Assembly (NCBI GenBank): GCA_934183355.1
Contig: CAKPST010000034.1
Span: 1 to 25,570 of the forward strand
Source of the DNA: an uncultured Prevotella sp.
Lineage (GTDB): Bacteria > Bacteroidota > Bacteroidia > Bacteroidales > Bacteroidaceae
DNA: 25,570 nucleotides
Reading direction: 5' to 3'
Part shown: piece by piece, positions 15,177 to 24,146 of the stretch
Layout: the number at the start of each line of letters is the position of its first letter
Position numbering within the stretch: the stretch's first letter is position 1
Notes under the pieces: model-generated
The model's input: the letters and a program-made list of their open reading frames with translations, nothing else
Told to the model about the DNA's origin: nothing
Database searches by the model: none
Program-made: the position numbers and the translations under genes

Positions 15177-16316
15177 TTAGTTCTTCTTAGACGTGATTCC
15201 ACCATTCTTTGTCAACGTCAGCGTTGCCTGTTGCAACGAGCGCGACGTATGGTCGAAGATGAGGTTGGGGTTGAAACGTCTTCCCTTGAAGTGGGTTTCG
15301 AAGTGCAGATGCTCAGTGGTAGCCCTACCTGTGCGTCCAGTAAGTCCGATAACTTGGCCCGCTTTCACCTTATCACCCACCTTCACAAGATTCTTAGATT
15401 GGTGAGAATAGAGCGTCTCCAGTCCGTTGGCATGCTTAATGACGATGCAGTTGCCATAAGCAGCGTATGGCGACGAACGTGTCACCACGCCATCGAAGGC
15501 AGCCACAATCTCGTCGTTAGGCTTAGTCTTGAGGTCAACACCTGAGTGACGACGCTTGCCACCGTATGGACTTATCACCTTGGCTCCAGGCAGAGGATAA
15601 GCCCAACGCTGTCTCTCCATCTTGTCAAGGTTCCACTTGAATGTAGACGACTTCTCGAATACATTCGACATTTCAAATTCTTCTTCGCTTTCCTCAAACT
15701 CCGACTCACCAAACTCAGCCTTGTCGCCGAGCACACTAACATCGACAAATGTGCCGTTCTTCTCGAAGAGCAACGTCTGACGGTGCAGTCGATGGGTCTT
15801 AACGTCGATGACAGCAGAGGGATTGATGCGTCCACCATTCACCATGATGGAGAAGTCGCAGAATATCTTGCCGTCGCGACTGCCGGCAATAGCCACCGTC
15901 TGACCCGCACGCACATAGTCGCCTACGTTGACAAGGTTCTGTGCATTGTTGCCATACAGCGTCTCAAGTCCGTTGCGGTGGCGGATAACGATGCAGTTGC
16001 CCATATCGCCATGCTTGCGCGACAGACGCACGGTGCCTTCAAACATAGCCTTAACGGCATCGCCCTCAGTAGTGGTTATCTCTATCGAACCATTCTTGCG
16101 TACCACCGCCTTACCAACGGGCAGAGGGAATGAATATTCCGATGGCTTCAACGTGCTGAAGTCGACGTTGAAGGCATCGGAACGTGCGAATAGTCCGGGA
16201 GTGGCGATGCTTATCTGCTGCTGCTCGGCGGCTGTGAACTGCTGTTTAACGGGTGCCGCCGCTGTGGCGGTGAGCGTCACAGCGAGGGCAATAATTAGGA
16301 TTTTTCTTAGGTGCAT
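15177..16316 (-). CDS. M23 family metallopeptidase, tandem LytM domains
   Basis: A 379-residue exported peptidoglycan hydrolase or hydrolase activator with a signal peptide (1-21). It contains two LytM-like domains, about 85-172 and 250-356, joined by an acidic linker (about 200-216). The C-terminal domain has the zinc ligands and catalytic histidines in place: H-S-G-V-D (H257, D261), L-Y-S-H (H305) and H-L-H-F-E (H336, H338). The N-terminal domain is alignable (G-N-C-I-V-I ... G-L-E-T-L-Y) but lacks them: L-Y-G-N replaces L-Y-S-H and C-D-F-S-I replaces H-L-H-F-E. It probably has only a structural or binding role. It is the third gene of the obg-pgeF-M23 operon, 18 bp after pgeF. Confidence 0.93.
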   Translation of the reverse strand: MHLRKILIIALAVTLTATAAAPVKQQFTAAEQQQISIATPGLFARSDAFNVDFSTLKPSEYSFPLPVGKAVVRKNGSIEITTTEGDAVKAMFEGTVRLSRKHGDMGNCIVIRHRNGLETLYGNNAQNLVNVGDYVRAGQTVAIAGSRDGKIFCDFSIMVNGGRINPSAVIDVKTHRLHRQTLLFEKNGTFVDVSVLGDKAEFGESEFEESEEEFEMSNVFEKSSTFKWNLDKMERQRWAYPLPGAKVISPYGGKRRHSGVDLKTKPNDEIVAAFDGVVTRSSPYAAYGNCIVIKHANGLETLYSHQSKNLVKVGDKVKAGQVIGLTGRTGRATTEHLHFETHFKGRRFNPNLIFDHTSRSLQQATLTLTKNGGITSKKN

Positions 16317-16334
16317 TATTGGGGATGATTTGTT

Positions 16335-17174
16335 TTATTGTTGGGGGTTCAGCATGATGCCGGTGTAGATTCTGCCCGACTCCACTCCAAGACGACGTGC
16401 CGAGAAATATTCGTCGACATTAGCATAGGTGCAGATGTCGCTGTGCTGGATATTCTCCTCGGCAAGTCCTGTCATCAAGAGCAACTGTCTATTGGCAAGC
16501 GGCAGATTGATGTGCCACTTTCTCTCAAACTTCTTCAACGGGTCGGCAGCATCCGGATTGCGCTTGATGCGCTCCTCGGCGATGGTGCTCATGTCGAAAG
16601 CCGCACCCTCGAAGGCTGCATACACCTCGTCGCCCACCTCGAAATTGTCCATCGAGATGCCCGGACCGATGATAGCCTTCAGACTCTTAGGGTCGGTTTT
16701 GTATGCTATGCGCATGTCTGTCACCGCCTTGTGTGTGATGCGGGCAAGCGTGCCACGCCATCCTGCGTGTATGGCACATGCGGCATGGTGGTCGGCATCA
16801 TACAGAAGCACGGGGATGCAGTCGGCAGTAGACACTCCGATGCACACGCCTTGCATATTGGTCATCACTGCGTCGATGCCTTCGAGCAGCATGCGCTTGA
16901 TGTTGTCGGACAATGCAAAGAACTCGCTGCCCACGATGCGTGTCTCCACGCCGTGTGTTTGGTGAGGCATTATGATGCGACTGATGTCGATGCCAAGCTC
17001 GTCGGCAAGAAGCTGACGATTGGTTGACACATGCTCGGCAGTGTCACCACAATACTCGTTGATGTTGAACGAAGCGTATGCACCATCGCTCACACCGCCA
17101 TGACGCGTGGTGGAGAAAGCCACCACGGCAGGCGACATATTATAATATGTGAGAACAGGCTTAACGTTGTTCAT
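16335..17174 (-). CDS. pgeF: Peptidoglycan editing factor PgeF (YfiH/YlmD family)
   Basis: Member of the family formerly called multicopper polyphenol oxidase (DUF152). In E. coli, PgeF removes mis-incorporated L-serine at the L-alanine position of the peptidoglycan precursor; other relatives act as purine nucleosides' phosphorylase or deaminase. The 279-residue protein has the metal and active-site residues H-Q-T-H-G (H74), S-T-A-D-C (C119) and I-H-A-G-W-R-G (H136), and G-P-G-I (170-173). The frame is open to 17246, but the ATG at 17174 is preceded at 6 nt by GAGGAGG (17181-17187) and yields the standard N-terminus. It overlaps the obg stop by 14 nt, suggesting coupled translation. Confidence 0.93.
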   Translation of the reverse strand: MNNVKPVLTYYNMSPAVVAFSTTRHGGVSDGAYASFNINEYCGDTAEHVSTNRQLLADELGIDISRIIMPHQTHGVETRIVGSEFFALSDNIKRMLLEGIDAVMTNMQGVCIGVSTADCIPVLLYDADHHAACAIHAGWRGTLARITHKAVTDMRIAYKTDPKSLKAIIGPGISMDNFEVGDEVYAAFEGAAFDMSTIAEERIKRNPDAADPLKKFERKWHINLPLANRQLLLMTGLAEENIQHSDICTYANVDEYFSARRLGVESGRIYTGIMLNPQQ

Positions 17175-18351
17175 CAGTGTCCTCCTCATATTCAAAGTCG
17201 TCGAGGTCCTCGATGTCGTCACAGTCCTCGATATCCTCGTCGTCAAGATATATAATCTCGTCCTCGCCCTCTTCCCTAAGCTCAGCTGCGAAGCGTGTCA
17301 TGTCCTTGTCGCGGTGAACGAGAGTATCCTCAGAGGTGATAACCTGTAGCTTGTTGCTCTCAGCATTAAGCTCACGCCACAGCGTATCCTTGAGCTCTTG
17401 AATGCCAAATCCTGTCACTGACGAAATGAACACTACCGGCAGATCGTCGGGCAGAGTCTCACGAAGCATGTCCATAAGTTCCTCGTCGAGCAGGTCGCAC
17501 TTGGTGACTGCAAGCACACGATGCTTGTCAAGCATCTCAGGATTGAACTGATGAAGCTCGTTGAGCAGCAGTTCGTATTCGCGCTTTATGTCGTCGGTGT
17601 CGCCAGGCACCATGAAGAGCAGCAACGAGTTGCGCTCGATATGACGCAAGAATCGCAATCCAAGTCCCTTGCCCTCGCTCGCTCCCTCGATGATACCAGG
17701 GATGTCAGCCATCACGAACGACTTGTGGTCGCGGTAGTCGACGATGCCGAGCGACGGCTCAAGTGTTGTAAATGGATAGTTGGCTATCTTAGGACGGGCG
17801 CTTGACACGGCTGAGAGCAGAGTCGACTTGCCAGCATTAGGCAATCCAACAAGGCCTACATCGGCGAGCAACTTAAGCTCAAGGATGATTGTCATCTCCT
17901 CCATAGGTTCGCCCGGCTGTGCATAGCGCGGTGTCTGATTGGTGGCTGTGCGGAACTGGAAGTTGCCGAGTCCGCCTCGTCCACCCTTCAAGAGCAGCAC
18001 TTCCTGACCATCATAAGTGACATCACACACATACTTGCCAGTCTCGGCATTGTACACCACCGTGCCACACGGCACGTCGATGTATATGTCCTTGCCGTCC
18101 TTGCCATGACACTTGTCGCGTCCGCCGTTGCCTCCGTGCTCAGCGAAGACGTGGCGCTGAAACTTAAGGTGGAGCAATGTCCAGTAGTTGTGATTGCCAC
18201 GCAGATAGATGCTACCACCGTGTCCGCCGTCGCCACCATCGGGACCACCGTTGGGGTTGTACTTCACGTGGCGCAAGTGCATAGAGCCTCTACCGCCCTT
18301 TCCCGAGCGGCAATATATTTTCACATAGTCAACGAAATTGGATTCTGCCAT
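17161..18351 (-). CDS. obg: GTPase Obg (CgtA), ribosome assembly
   Basis: An essential GTPase that binds the 50S subunit and links ribosome assembly to (p)ppGpp and growth control. The 396-residue protein has the glycine-rich Obg fold (about 1-160, [12 protein letters not shown] at 35-46). The G domain has G1 G-L-P-N-A-G-K-S (169-176), G3 D-I-P-G (216-219) and G4 T-K-C-D (283-286), with T-K where many relatives have N-K. A strongly acidic tail follows (361-395). The frame is open to 18558, but the ATG at 18351 gives the canonical M-A-E-S-N-F-V-D start, and the promoter at 18460-18467 lies inside the longer version. First gene of the obg-pgeF-M23 operon. Confidence 0.96.
   Translation of the reverse strand: MAESNFVDYVKIYCRSGKGGRGSMHLRHVKYNPNGGPDGGDGGHGGSIYLRGNHNYWTLLHLKFQRHVFAEHGGNGGRDKCHGKDGKDIYIDVPCGTVVYNAETGKYVCDVTYDGQEVLLLKGGRGGLGNFQFRTATNQTPRYAQPGEPMEEMTIILELKLLADVGLVGLPNAGKSTLLSAVSSARPKIANYPFTTLEPSLGIVDYRDHKSFVMADIPGIIEGASEGKGLGLRFLRHIERNSLLLFMVPGDTDDIKREYELLLNELHQFNPEMLDKHRVLAVTKCDLLDEELMDMLRETLPDDLPVVFISSVTGFGIQELKDTLWRELNAESNKLQVITSEDTLVHRDKDMTRFAAELREEGEDEIIYLDDEDIEDCDDIEDLDDFEYEEDTDEQR
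17181..17187 (-). promoter_or_regulatory. Shine-Dalgarno GAGGAGG for pgeF
   Basis: The minus strand reads GAGGAGG, 6 nt before the pgeF ATG (17174) and inside the last codons of obg. It decides the pgeF start against a more upstream in-frame ATG. The acidic codons of the obg tail also favour GAG, so chance cannot be excluded. Confidence 0.6.
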
Positions 18352-18420
18352 TTGTCTTTGTTCTTTTTTCTTCTTGTATGGGTTTCGGAATGATAAAAAC
18401 TCACGCCCAGCAAAACTGTG

Positions 18421-18452
18421 CCTAAGGGCGTTAGGCGCTGAGACTGAGCGCC
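18421..18452 (-). promoter_or_regulatory. Two overlapping hairpins in the obg leader
   Basis: In the predicted obg leader RNA, GGCGCT pairs with AGCGCC (18447-18452 and 18434-18439) and CCTAA pairs with TTAGG (18431-18435 and 18421-18425). The two stems share bases 18434-18435, so they are mutually exclusive. There is no T-run behind either. This could be an attenuator or a processing structure. Confidence 0.4.
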
Positions 18453-18459
18453 ATCTTTG

Positions 18460-18467
18460 CAAAGATA
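18460..18467 (-). promoter_or_regulatory. -7 box TATCTTTG for obg, within a 14-bp palindrome
   Basis: Exact TAnnTTTG match on the minus strand, leaving a leader of about 100 nt before the obg ATG. The box overlaps the perfect palindrome ATCTTTGCAAAGAT (18453-18466), so the plus strand carries a near match (CATCTTTG) as well. Confidence 0.65.
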
Positions 18468-18524
18468 CGAAAAAAATGTGGATAATATGCGTGCTAAAAG
18501 CTAAAAAATACCATTTTATTGCTA

Positions 18525-18555
18525 TTGCATGATTGCTTATTGTTTTGTATATTTG
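18525..18555 (+). promoter_or_regulatory. Promoter of the SLC1-type symporter gene
   Basis: -33 TTG (18525-18527) and -7 TATATTTG (18548-18555), separated by 20 bp: a complete match to the Bacteroidales promoter. It lies 36 bp upstream of the ATG. Confidence 0.75.
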
Positions 18556-18591
18556 CAACTCGCTAAAAAATAGAATAAAATAAAAACAGAA

Positions 18592-19842
18592 ATGAACAAT
18601 TCTTCAGAAATCAAACAACACTCCTGCGCTGAGTCGCAGAACTTCTGGTTGTGGCTCGGAGCACTGGTTGCGGGCGGTGTGCTCGGCGTGCTCGGCATCG
18701 ACTGGATAAACACCGTAGCCAACTTCATTGCCACGGTATATACTCGTCTGTTTCAGTTTGTCGCAGTGCCTACTATTGCTCTCGCTGTGACAATGACGCT
18801 TGCCACATTCGGCACACGCAAGGACACTGGACGCATATTCCGCCGCACCATCACCTACACGCTGCTCACGACCATTGCGGCAGCGGCTGTCGGCATGGTG
18901 CTATATCGCATCATAAGTCCAGACAACCTGCCCTTGGATGTTGTCAATAGCAGCCAAGCTGCGTCGCATCTGCCCGACGAGATAGAGGGAGCTGCGTCTT
19001 ATTACGACTACGTATTGGGCATCGTGCCCGACAATGTACTGCGACCATTCTTCGAGGGCAACGTCCTATCCATACTGCTCATAGCTGTCGCCGTGGGCAT
19101 TGCACTGGCTAAGATGCCCGACAACGACGGCAAACAGACATTGATGCGAGGTCTAAACGGACTGCAAGACCTTGTGTCGACACTCATTCATTGGCTCATC
19201 CATGCTCTACCCTTGGGCATATTGGCATTTGCCGCACAGTTGTCGGCTGAGGTTTCGGCTGGAATGGTGATGTCGTCAATAGGCAAGTATGTCGCAGTGA
19301 TACTGAGTGGCAACATCTTGCAGTTCTTTGTAGTCTTGCCCCTGTTCCTCATTGCCCGCGGCCTCAACCCCATACGTGTGATGCGCTGTATGATGCCAGC
19401 GGTGCTAATGGCGCTGTTCACTAAGAGTTCGGCAGCCACACTGCCCGTGACCATACAGACTTCGGAGGAGCGTCTGGGAGTGGACAGCAAGGTGGCTCGC
19501 TTCGTATTGCCCATCTGCACAACGATAAACATGAACGGTTGTGCCGCCTTCATCTTCGTAACTTCACTGTTTGTGATGCAGAATGGCGGTGTGGAACTGA
19601 CATGGGGAACTATGATAATGTGGCTCTTCATCTCTGTGCTTGCGGCAATAGGCAATGCTGGAGTACCAATGGGATGCTATTTTCTCACACTCTCACTGAT
19701 GTCGGGCATTGGTGCACCGGTTGCTATAATGGGCATCATACTGCCGGTGTTCACGGTGCTGGACATGATAGAGACGGCTGAGAATGTTTGGTCGGATTCG
19801 TGTGTGGCGGCAATGACCGACAAGGATATGGCACGAAAATAA
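18592..19842 (+). CDS. SLC1/DAACS family amino acid:cation symporter
   Basis: A 416-residue inner-membrane transporter of the dicarboxylate/amino acid:cation symporter family. Eight hydrophobic helices and two re-entrant hairpins are expected. The family hallmarks are present in altered form. The HP1 serine stretch is [11 protein letters not shown] (277-287). The N-M-D-G-T motif reads N-M-N-G-C (313-317). The HP2 tip is A-G-V-P-M-G (356-361). The TM8 motif reads [12 protein letters not shown] (391-402), where glutamate/aspartate carriers have D-x-x-R-T-x-x-N-V-x-G-D. Loss of that arginine argues against an acidic substrate; the true substrate is unknown. It has its own promoter, and the GH16 gene follows 49 bp later on the same strand. 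Confidence 0.9.
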   Translation: MNNSSEIKQHSCAESQNFWLWLGALVAGGVLGVLGIDWINTVANFIATVYTRLFQFVAVPTIALAVTMTLATFGTRKDTGRIFRRTITYTLLTTIAAAAVGMVLYRIISPDNLPLDVVNSSQAASHLPDEIEGAASYYDYVLGIVPDNVLRPFFEGNVLSILLIAVAVGIALAKMPDNDGKQTLMRGLNGLQDLVSTLIHWLIHALPLGILAFAAQLSAEVSAGMVMSSIGKYVAVILSGNILQFFVVLPLFLIARGLNPIRVMRCMMPAVLMALFTKSSAATLPVTIQTSEERLGVDSKVARFVLPICTTINMNGCAAFIFVTSLFVMQNGGVELTWGTMIMWLFISVLAAIGNAGVPMGCYFLTLSLMSGIGAPVAIMGIILPVFTVLDMIETAENVWSDSCVAAMTDKDMARK

Positions 19843-19891
19843 CAGAAGAAAAGAACAACAACTTAATACACTACTAAATATCAATATTATT

Positions 19892-20671
19892 ATGAAACTA
19901 ACAACAATTATCGCAACGCTACTCATCAGTGCGTCAACATTTGCATCGACACCACACAAGTATCGACTGATATGGCAAGACCATTTCAATGGCAAGACAT
20001 ACGACAGCAGTTCATGGACAAAGATTCCACGTGGTAATGCAGACTGGAAACGCCACATGTCGGACGCCGACTCGCTGTATGCCGTTAGCGACGGCAAGCT
20101 GATACTGCGTGGCGCTGTTAACACCAATTTGGAGGCTGACACTGCACGTTTTGTCACTGGAGGTCTGTACACTAAGCACAAACGCACTATCAAATATGGT
20201 AAGGTTGAAGTGCGTGCAAAGTTTGGTAGTGCACAAGGTGCTTGGCCTGCCATCTGGATGCTGCCCGATAGAGAAATAAAATGGCCCGAAGGTGGAGAGA
20301 TAGACATCATGGAACATCTCAACTACGACACGATAGCCTATCAGACAGTACACACTTACTACACACATGTGCTGAAGAAAGACCAGAACCCACCACACGG
20401 CTCTACCCTACCCATAGACCGCGACGGATTTAACACGTATTCGGTGGAGATACTGCCCGACTCGCTTGTGTTCGCAATAAACGGACAAACATCGTTTGCC
20501 TATCCTCGTATAGAGACCACAGAAAAGGGACAATATCCATTCGGTGAACCTTTCTATCTGTTGGTGGACATGCAGATACAAGGCTCGTGGGTTGGCAAAG
20601 CAGACCCAAAACAGTTACCTGTGGAAATGGAGGTGGACTGGGTGAAGTTCTATGACTTGATAGAAGAGTAA
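19892..20671 (+). CDS. Glycoside hydrolase family 16 (beta-glucanase type)
   Basis: A 259-residue secreted single-domain GH16 enzyme with a signal peptide (about 1-19). The catalytic signature is G-E-I-D-I-M-E-H (135-142), with E136 the nucleophile and E141 the acid/base. Upstream lies G-L-Y-T-K-H ... G-K-V-E-V-R-A-K (91-110), then G-A-W-P-A-I-W-M-L-P (116-125), all typical of the laminarinase-like (endo-beta-1,3/1,4-glucanase) branch. The exact linkage cannot be told from sequence alone. It is downstream of the symporter and may share its transcript. It is convergent with the GH92 gene, with a strong bidirectional terminator between them. No susC/susD pair is present in the window. Confidence 0.92.
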   Translation: MKLTTIIATLLISASTFASTPHKYRLIWQDHFNGKTYDSSSWTKIPRGNADWKRHMSDADSLYAVSDGKLILRGAVNTNLEADTARFVTGGLYTKHKRTIKYGKVEVRAKFGSAQGAWPAIWMLPDREIKWPEGGEIDIMEHLNYDTIAYQTVHTYYTHVLKKDQNPPHGSTLPIDRDGFNTYSVEILPDSLVFAINGQTSFAYPRIETTEKGQYPFGEPFYLLVDMQIQGSWVGKADPKQLPVEMEVDWVKFYDLIEE

Positions 20672-20698
20672 GTCAAATTGTTGAAATATCCTAATAGA

Positions 20699-20767
20699 AT
20701 ATCTATATAGAAAAAATAAGAGGTACGACTTTGATAGCCGTACCTCTTATTTTTTCTATATAGATAT
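20699..20767. terminator. Bidirectional terminator, 29-bp perfect inverted repeat
   Basis: Positions 20699-20727 and 20739-20767 are perfect reverse complements with an 11-nt loop. The stem includes a run of six A on the left and six T on the right around GAGGTACG, so each strand reads a GC-containing hairpin followed by U. It lies between the convergent GH16 and GH92 genes; its right end is two bases before the GH92 stop. Confidence 0.9.
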
Positions 20768-20768
20768 A

Positions 20769-23030
20769 TTATTTCTTGAGTGTCACATGCAGCGTCTTGC
20801 CATCCACAAGCTGCTTGTGAGATATGCGATAGGTGTTGAGACGCTTGCCACCGAGTGTCATATCATTGATGTATATCTGCGACGGCGATTTGCGGTCGGT
20901 AGTGATAGTGATGTCGCCCTGCGGATAATACTTCTTGTCGAGATGCAGAGTCACCTTGTCGAACACTGGAGTAGTGAGTGTATAATAAGGAGAACCCGGA
21001 CAGTCGGGATATAGACCCATCATCGAGAAGATAGCCCATGCCGACATTGTGCCACAGTCGTCGTTGCCAGGAATGCCGTCGGGTGTTGCTTTATAATACT
21101 TCTTGAGCAGGTCGTTGACAGCCTTCTGAGTGCGCCACTCCTCGCCCTTGAAATAAGAGAAGAGGAAGGGATAAGCGATGTCAGGCTCGTTTGCCGGGTC
21201 GTAGAGATTCTTGTCGAACACCATCTGTAGTTTGTCCACAAACTTCTTCTGTCCACCCATCAACTTGGCAAGTCCTGGTATGTCGTGCGGAGCATAGAAC
21301 GTATAGTTCCAAGCTGAGCCCTCGTGGAATCCAGGAGCGTTGGAGAAGTCGGCACCATCCTCAGGATTGAACGGTGAGAGGAAAGAGCCATCCTTCAATA
21401 TGGGGCGCAATGTGCCCGACTCCTTGCTGTAGTAGTGCTTGTAGCCGAGCGAACGCTGGCGGAAGAGCTTGGCATCAGCAGTCTTGCCGAGCGACTGTGC
21501 GAGCAGCGAGAGAGCATTGTCGGCAACATAATATTCGAGAGCGTGCGACACAGAGTTGTCTCCTGAGAGGTCGGCGGCATACTCACCCATAGGTATGTAG
21601 CCCTTGGTGTAGTAAGGGTCGATGTCGGGACGCATCTTGTTCTGCTTGCCCGGCAGAGTAGCTGAAGCATGAAACGCCTTGTAAGCTGTGTTGATGTCAA
21701 AGCCGCGCAGCCCCTTGAGATAAGCGTCGGTGATAAGCGGGATAGAAGGGTCGCCCTCCATTGTCCATGTTTCACGACCATAGAGTTCCCACTTAGGCAT
21801 CCATCCCCACTCCTTGTACATGTCTATCATTGAGCCAATCATCTGCTCCTGCTTGTCAGGGAAGATGAGAGTCTGGAGCTGAGAGAGATTGCGATAGGTG
21901 TCCCACAACGAGAACACAGTGTAGCGGTTGCCCGAAGTCTTCATTATCTCGTCGCCTTCCATGCGCGGATATTCTCCGTTGACATCCTGGAGGACGTTGG
22001 GATGAATCTGTGTATGATAGAGAGCTGTGTAGAACACCTTGCGCTGGTCCTCTGTGCCACCCTCTACGGTGATGCGGTCGAGCGTCTTAGCCCATACATC
22101 ATGCGACTCCTTAGACACACGTGCGAAGTCGAACGACGGCTGCTCGGTATTAAGATTCTCGCGAGCGTTAGCGATGCTGACGAATGATACGCCCACCTGC
22201 ACCTCTACCTGCTCACCCTCCTGCATATCATACTGCATGAAGTAGCCGATGTCGTTGCCTGCCATGTCGCGTCCATAGTTGGCATATATCTTATACTTGC
22301 CACTATACACATCCCACTCCTTGGCTGCACCCTTCATCTCGGGCTGATTCTTCCAGTAGCCACTCTTCTTTGGAGCCTTGTTGACACGCACCACGAAGTA
22401 CATCGGGAACACAGCCTGCGGATTGTAGCAGAATGTGCCAAGCAAACGCATACCCTCAAACTCGGTGTCGCTGACACGGCGCAACGTAGCTCCAACCTCG
22501 TTGGTGAGTCCGTTGCCAAGATTGAAGAGCAAATTGCCCTGTCCCTTTGGGAATGTGAATCGTTCTATAGACGAACGCATCGTGGACGACACCTCGCACT
22601 TGACACCATACTTGGTGAGCTCATTGCTGTAATAGCCAGGACGAGCCACTTCGTTCTTGTATTCTGATCCGTATGAGCGATAGTCGACATTCAACTCGCC
22701 CGTTGTAGGCATAGTGAGCAGCGTGCCAAGCTCTGGACATCCCACACCACTAAGAGTGACATGAGCGAAACCTGTGAAATACTTGTTGTTATACTCGTAT
22801 GGAGCCGACCACCAGCGACTGTCCTTATCCTGCACATTGAGGTCGGAACCCATCACATTGAAAGGCACAACCGACATGAGTCCATGCGGACGCACAGCAC
22901 CAGGATTGCACACGCTGAAATTGGTGGTTCCGATGAACGGGTCGACATAGTCGATGTTGTCCTTGGCTGTAGCCCCCGACGCAGCAAGAGCCATAACGGC
23001 AGCCAAGGCAAGTTGTTTTAGATTGTTCAT
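20769..23030 (-). CDS. GH92 family alpha-1,2-mannosidase
   Basis: A secreted calcium-dependent exo-alpha-mannosidase, used by Bacteroidales to trim host or yeast mannans and N-glycans. The 753-residue protein has a signal peptide (1-22), then Y-V-D-P-F-I-G-T (28-35) and N-P-G-A-V-R-P-H-G-L-M (42-52) at the start of the N-terminal beta-sandwich. The catalytic (alpha/alpha)6 domain has H-E-G-S-A-W-N-Y (from 569, E570 the likely acid) and G-N-D-D-C-G-T-M-S-A-W (655-665). The frame is open to 23090, but that ATG lies in the promoter -7 box (23088-23095); the ATG at 23030 gives a clean signal peptide. Linkage specificity is inferred from the family only. Confidence 0.95.
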   Translation of the reverse strand: MNNLKQLALAAVMALAASGATAKDNIDYVDPFIGTTNFSVCNPGAVRPHGLMSVVPFNVMGSDLNVQDKDSRWWSAPYEYNNKYFTGFAHVTLSGVGCPELGTLLTMPTTGELNVDYRSYGSEYKNEVARPGYYSNELTKYGVKCEVSSTMRSSIERFTFPKGQGNLLFNLGNGLTNEVGATLRRVSDTEFEGMRLLGTFCYNPQAVFPMYFVVRVNKAPKKSGYWKNQPEMKGAAKEWDVYSGKYKIYANYGRDMAGNDIGYFMQYDMQEGEQVEVQVGVSFVSIANARENLNTEQPSFDFARVSKESHDVWAKTLDRITVEGGTEDQRKVFYTALYHTQIHPNVLQDVNGEYPRMEGDEIMKTSGNRYTVFSLWDTYRNLSQLQTLIFPDKQEQMIGSMIDMYKEWGWMPKWELYGRETWTMEGDPSIPLITDAYLKGLRGFDINTAYKAFHASATLPGKQNKMRPDIDPYYTKGYIPMGEYAADLSGDNSVSHALEYYVADNALSLLAQSLGKTADAKLFRQRSLGYKHYYSKESGTLRPILKDGSFLSPFNPEDGADFSNAPGFHEGSAWNYTFYAPHDIPGLAKLMGGQKKFVDKLQMVFDKNLYDPANEPDIAYPFLFSYFKGEEWRTQKAVNDLLKKYYKATPDGIPGNDDCGTMSAWAIFSMMGLYPDCPGSPYYTLTTPVFDKVTLHLDKKYYPQGDITITTDRKSPSQIYINDMTLGGKRLNTYRISHKQLVDGKTLHVTLKK

Positions 23031-23087
23031 TGTTTTGTTTTTATTATGTTTGTTCTTGATATATATCGTGAGGCAAATTTGTTCTTG

Positions 23088-23119
23088 CAAAAATAACGAT
23101 TATCAACGAAATAAGCAAA
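23088..23119 (-). promoter_or_regulatory. Promoter of the GH92 gene
   Basis: Minus strand: -33 TTTG (23116-23119) and -7 TATTTTTG (23088-23095), 20 bp apart, a full consensus match. It rules out the upstream in-frame ATG at 23090. Confidence 0.75.
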
Positions 23120-23209
23120 TTATAGCCTTGCAAGTTAAAATAAATTAAAGACATTCAACATTTTAGCTATTCTAACATCAAATATATAGCATCGACAAAC
23201 TTTAAATGC

Positions 23210-23217
23210 TAACTTTG
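23210..23217 (+). promoter_or_regulatory. -7 box TAACTTTG for the OmpA-family gene
   Basis: Exact TAnnTTTG match 34 bp upstream of the start codon. I see no TTG at the usual -33 spacing. Confidence 0.65.
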
Positions 23218-23251
23218 CAAGCGCATTCAATAATGAACTAACAATAAAAAT

Positions 23252-24118
23252 ATGAAAGATATGAAGAAAGGAAACGTATTTGCTATCGCAATGCTCGCTG
23301 GCGTGCTGACATTCTCAAGCTGCGCCATGAAGAAAGATCTTGAAGCATGCCAACTTGAAAACAAAGAATTGACCAGCAACTATCAGGACACTAAGGAGCA
23401 GCTCGCTGCATCAAAGGCTCGTGTGGCTTCGCTCGAAGAGCAGCTCTCACAGGCTAAGAACGCTTACTCATCATTGCAGAACTCACTCGACAAGAGCCTC
23501 AACAACGCTTCTGCCAACAATGTGAACATCTCTAAGCTCGTCGACCAGATAAACGAATCAAACCAATATATCCGCCACTTGGTGGAGGTGAAGTCGAAGA
23601 GCGACTCACTGAACATGGTGCTCACCAACAATCTCACTCGCTCACTGAGCAAGGAGGAGATGAAGGAAGTTGACGTTCAGGTGCTGAAGGGCGTTGTTTA
23701 CATCTCGCTTGCCGACAACATGCTCTACAAGAGTGGCTCATACGAAATCAACGAGCGTGCTGCTGAGACTCTGAGCAAGATTGCCAAGATTATCACCGAC
23801 TATAAGGACTACGAGGTTCTAATCGAGGGTAACACCGACAACGTGCCTGTCAACACAAGCGCTGCTTCGATGAAGAACATCCGCAACAACTGGGACCTCT
23901 CTGCACTCCGTGCATCGAGCGTTGTTCAGGCTTTGCAGAACGAGTATGGTGTCGACCCGAAGCGTCTCACAGCAGGTGGACGTGGCGAGTATAACCCTGT
24001 TACAACCAACTCTACAGAGGTGGGCAAGCAGCGCAACCGCCGCACACAGATTATCATCACTCCTAAGCTCGACCAGTTTATGGACCTTATCGACAAGGCT
24101 CCTGACAGCGACAAGTAA
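23252..24118 (+). CDS. OmpA family lipoprotein with coiled-coil linker
   Basis: A 288-residue envelope protein. A lipoprotein signal peptide ends in L-T-F-S-S-C (C24 is the likely lipidated residue). A coiled coil follows (about 28-130, rich in E, Q, K and S), then a C-terminal OmpA peptidoglycan-binding domain (about 145-275). That domain has the signatures G-N-T-D-N-V-P-V, N-W-D-L-S-A-L-R-A, L-T-A-G-G-R-G-E and N-R-R-T-Q-I. It probably tethers the outer membrane to the cell wall, with the coiled coil spanning the gap. M1 (23252) and M4 (23261) are both possible starts. The downstream 52-bp palindrome is its terminator. Confidence 0.92.
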   Translation: MKDMKKGNVFAIAMLAGVLTFSSCAMKKDLEACQLENKELTSNYQDTKEQLAASKARVASLEEQLSQAKNAYSSLQNSLDKSLNNASANNVNISKLVDQINESNQYIRHLVEVKSKSDSLNMVLTNNLTRSLSKEEMKEVDVQVLKGVVYISLADNMLYKSGSYEINERAAETLSKIAKIITDYKDYEVLIEGNTDNVPVNTSAASMKNIRNNWDLSALRASSVVQALQNEYGVDPKRLTAGGRGEYNPVTTNSTEVGKQRNRRTQIIITPKLDQFMDLIDKAPDSDK

Positions 24119-24146
24119 TGATTATAAAACAAAAGAGGAAAATAAT

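Noticed and set aside
19843..20671. A polysaccharide utilization locus around GH16 and GH92
   Set aside because: No SusC/SusD pair, hybrid two-component sensor or sigma/anti-sigma pair is present, and the two enzymes are convergent.
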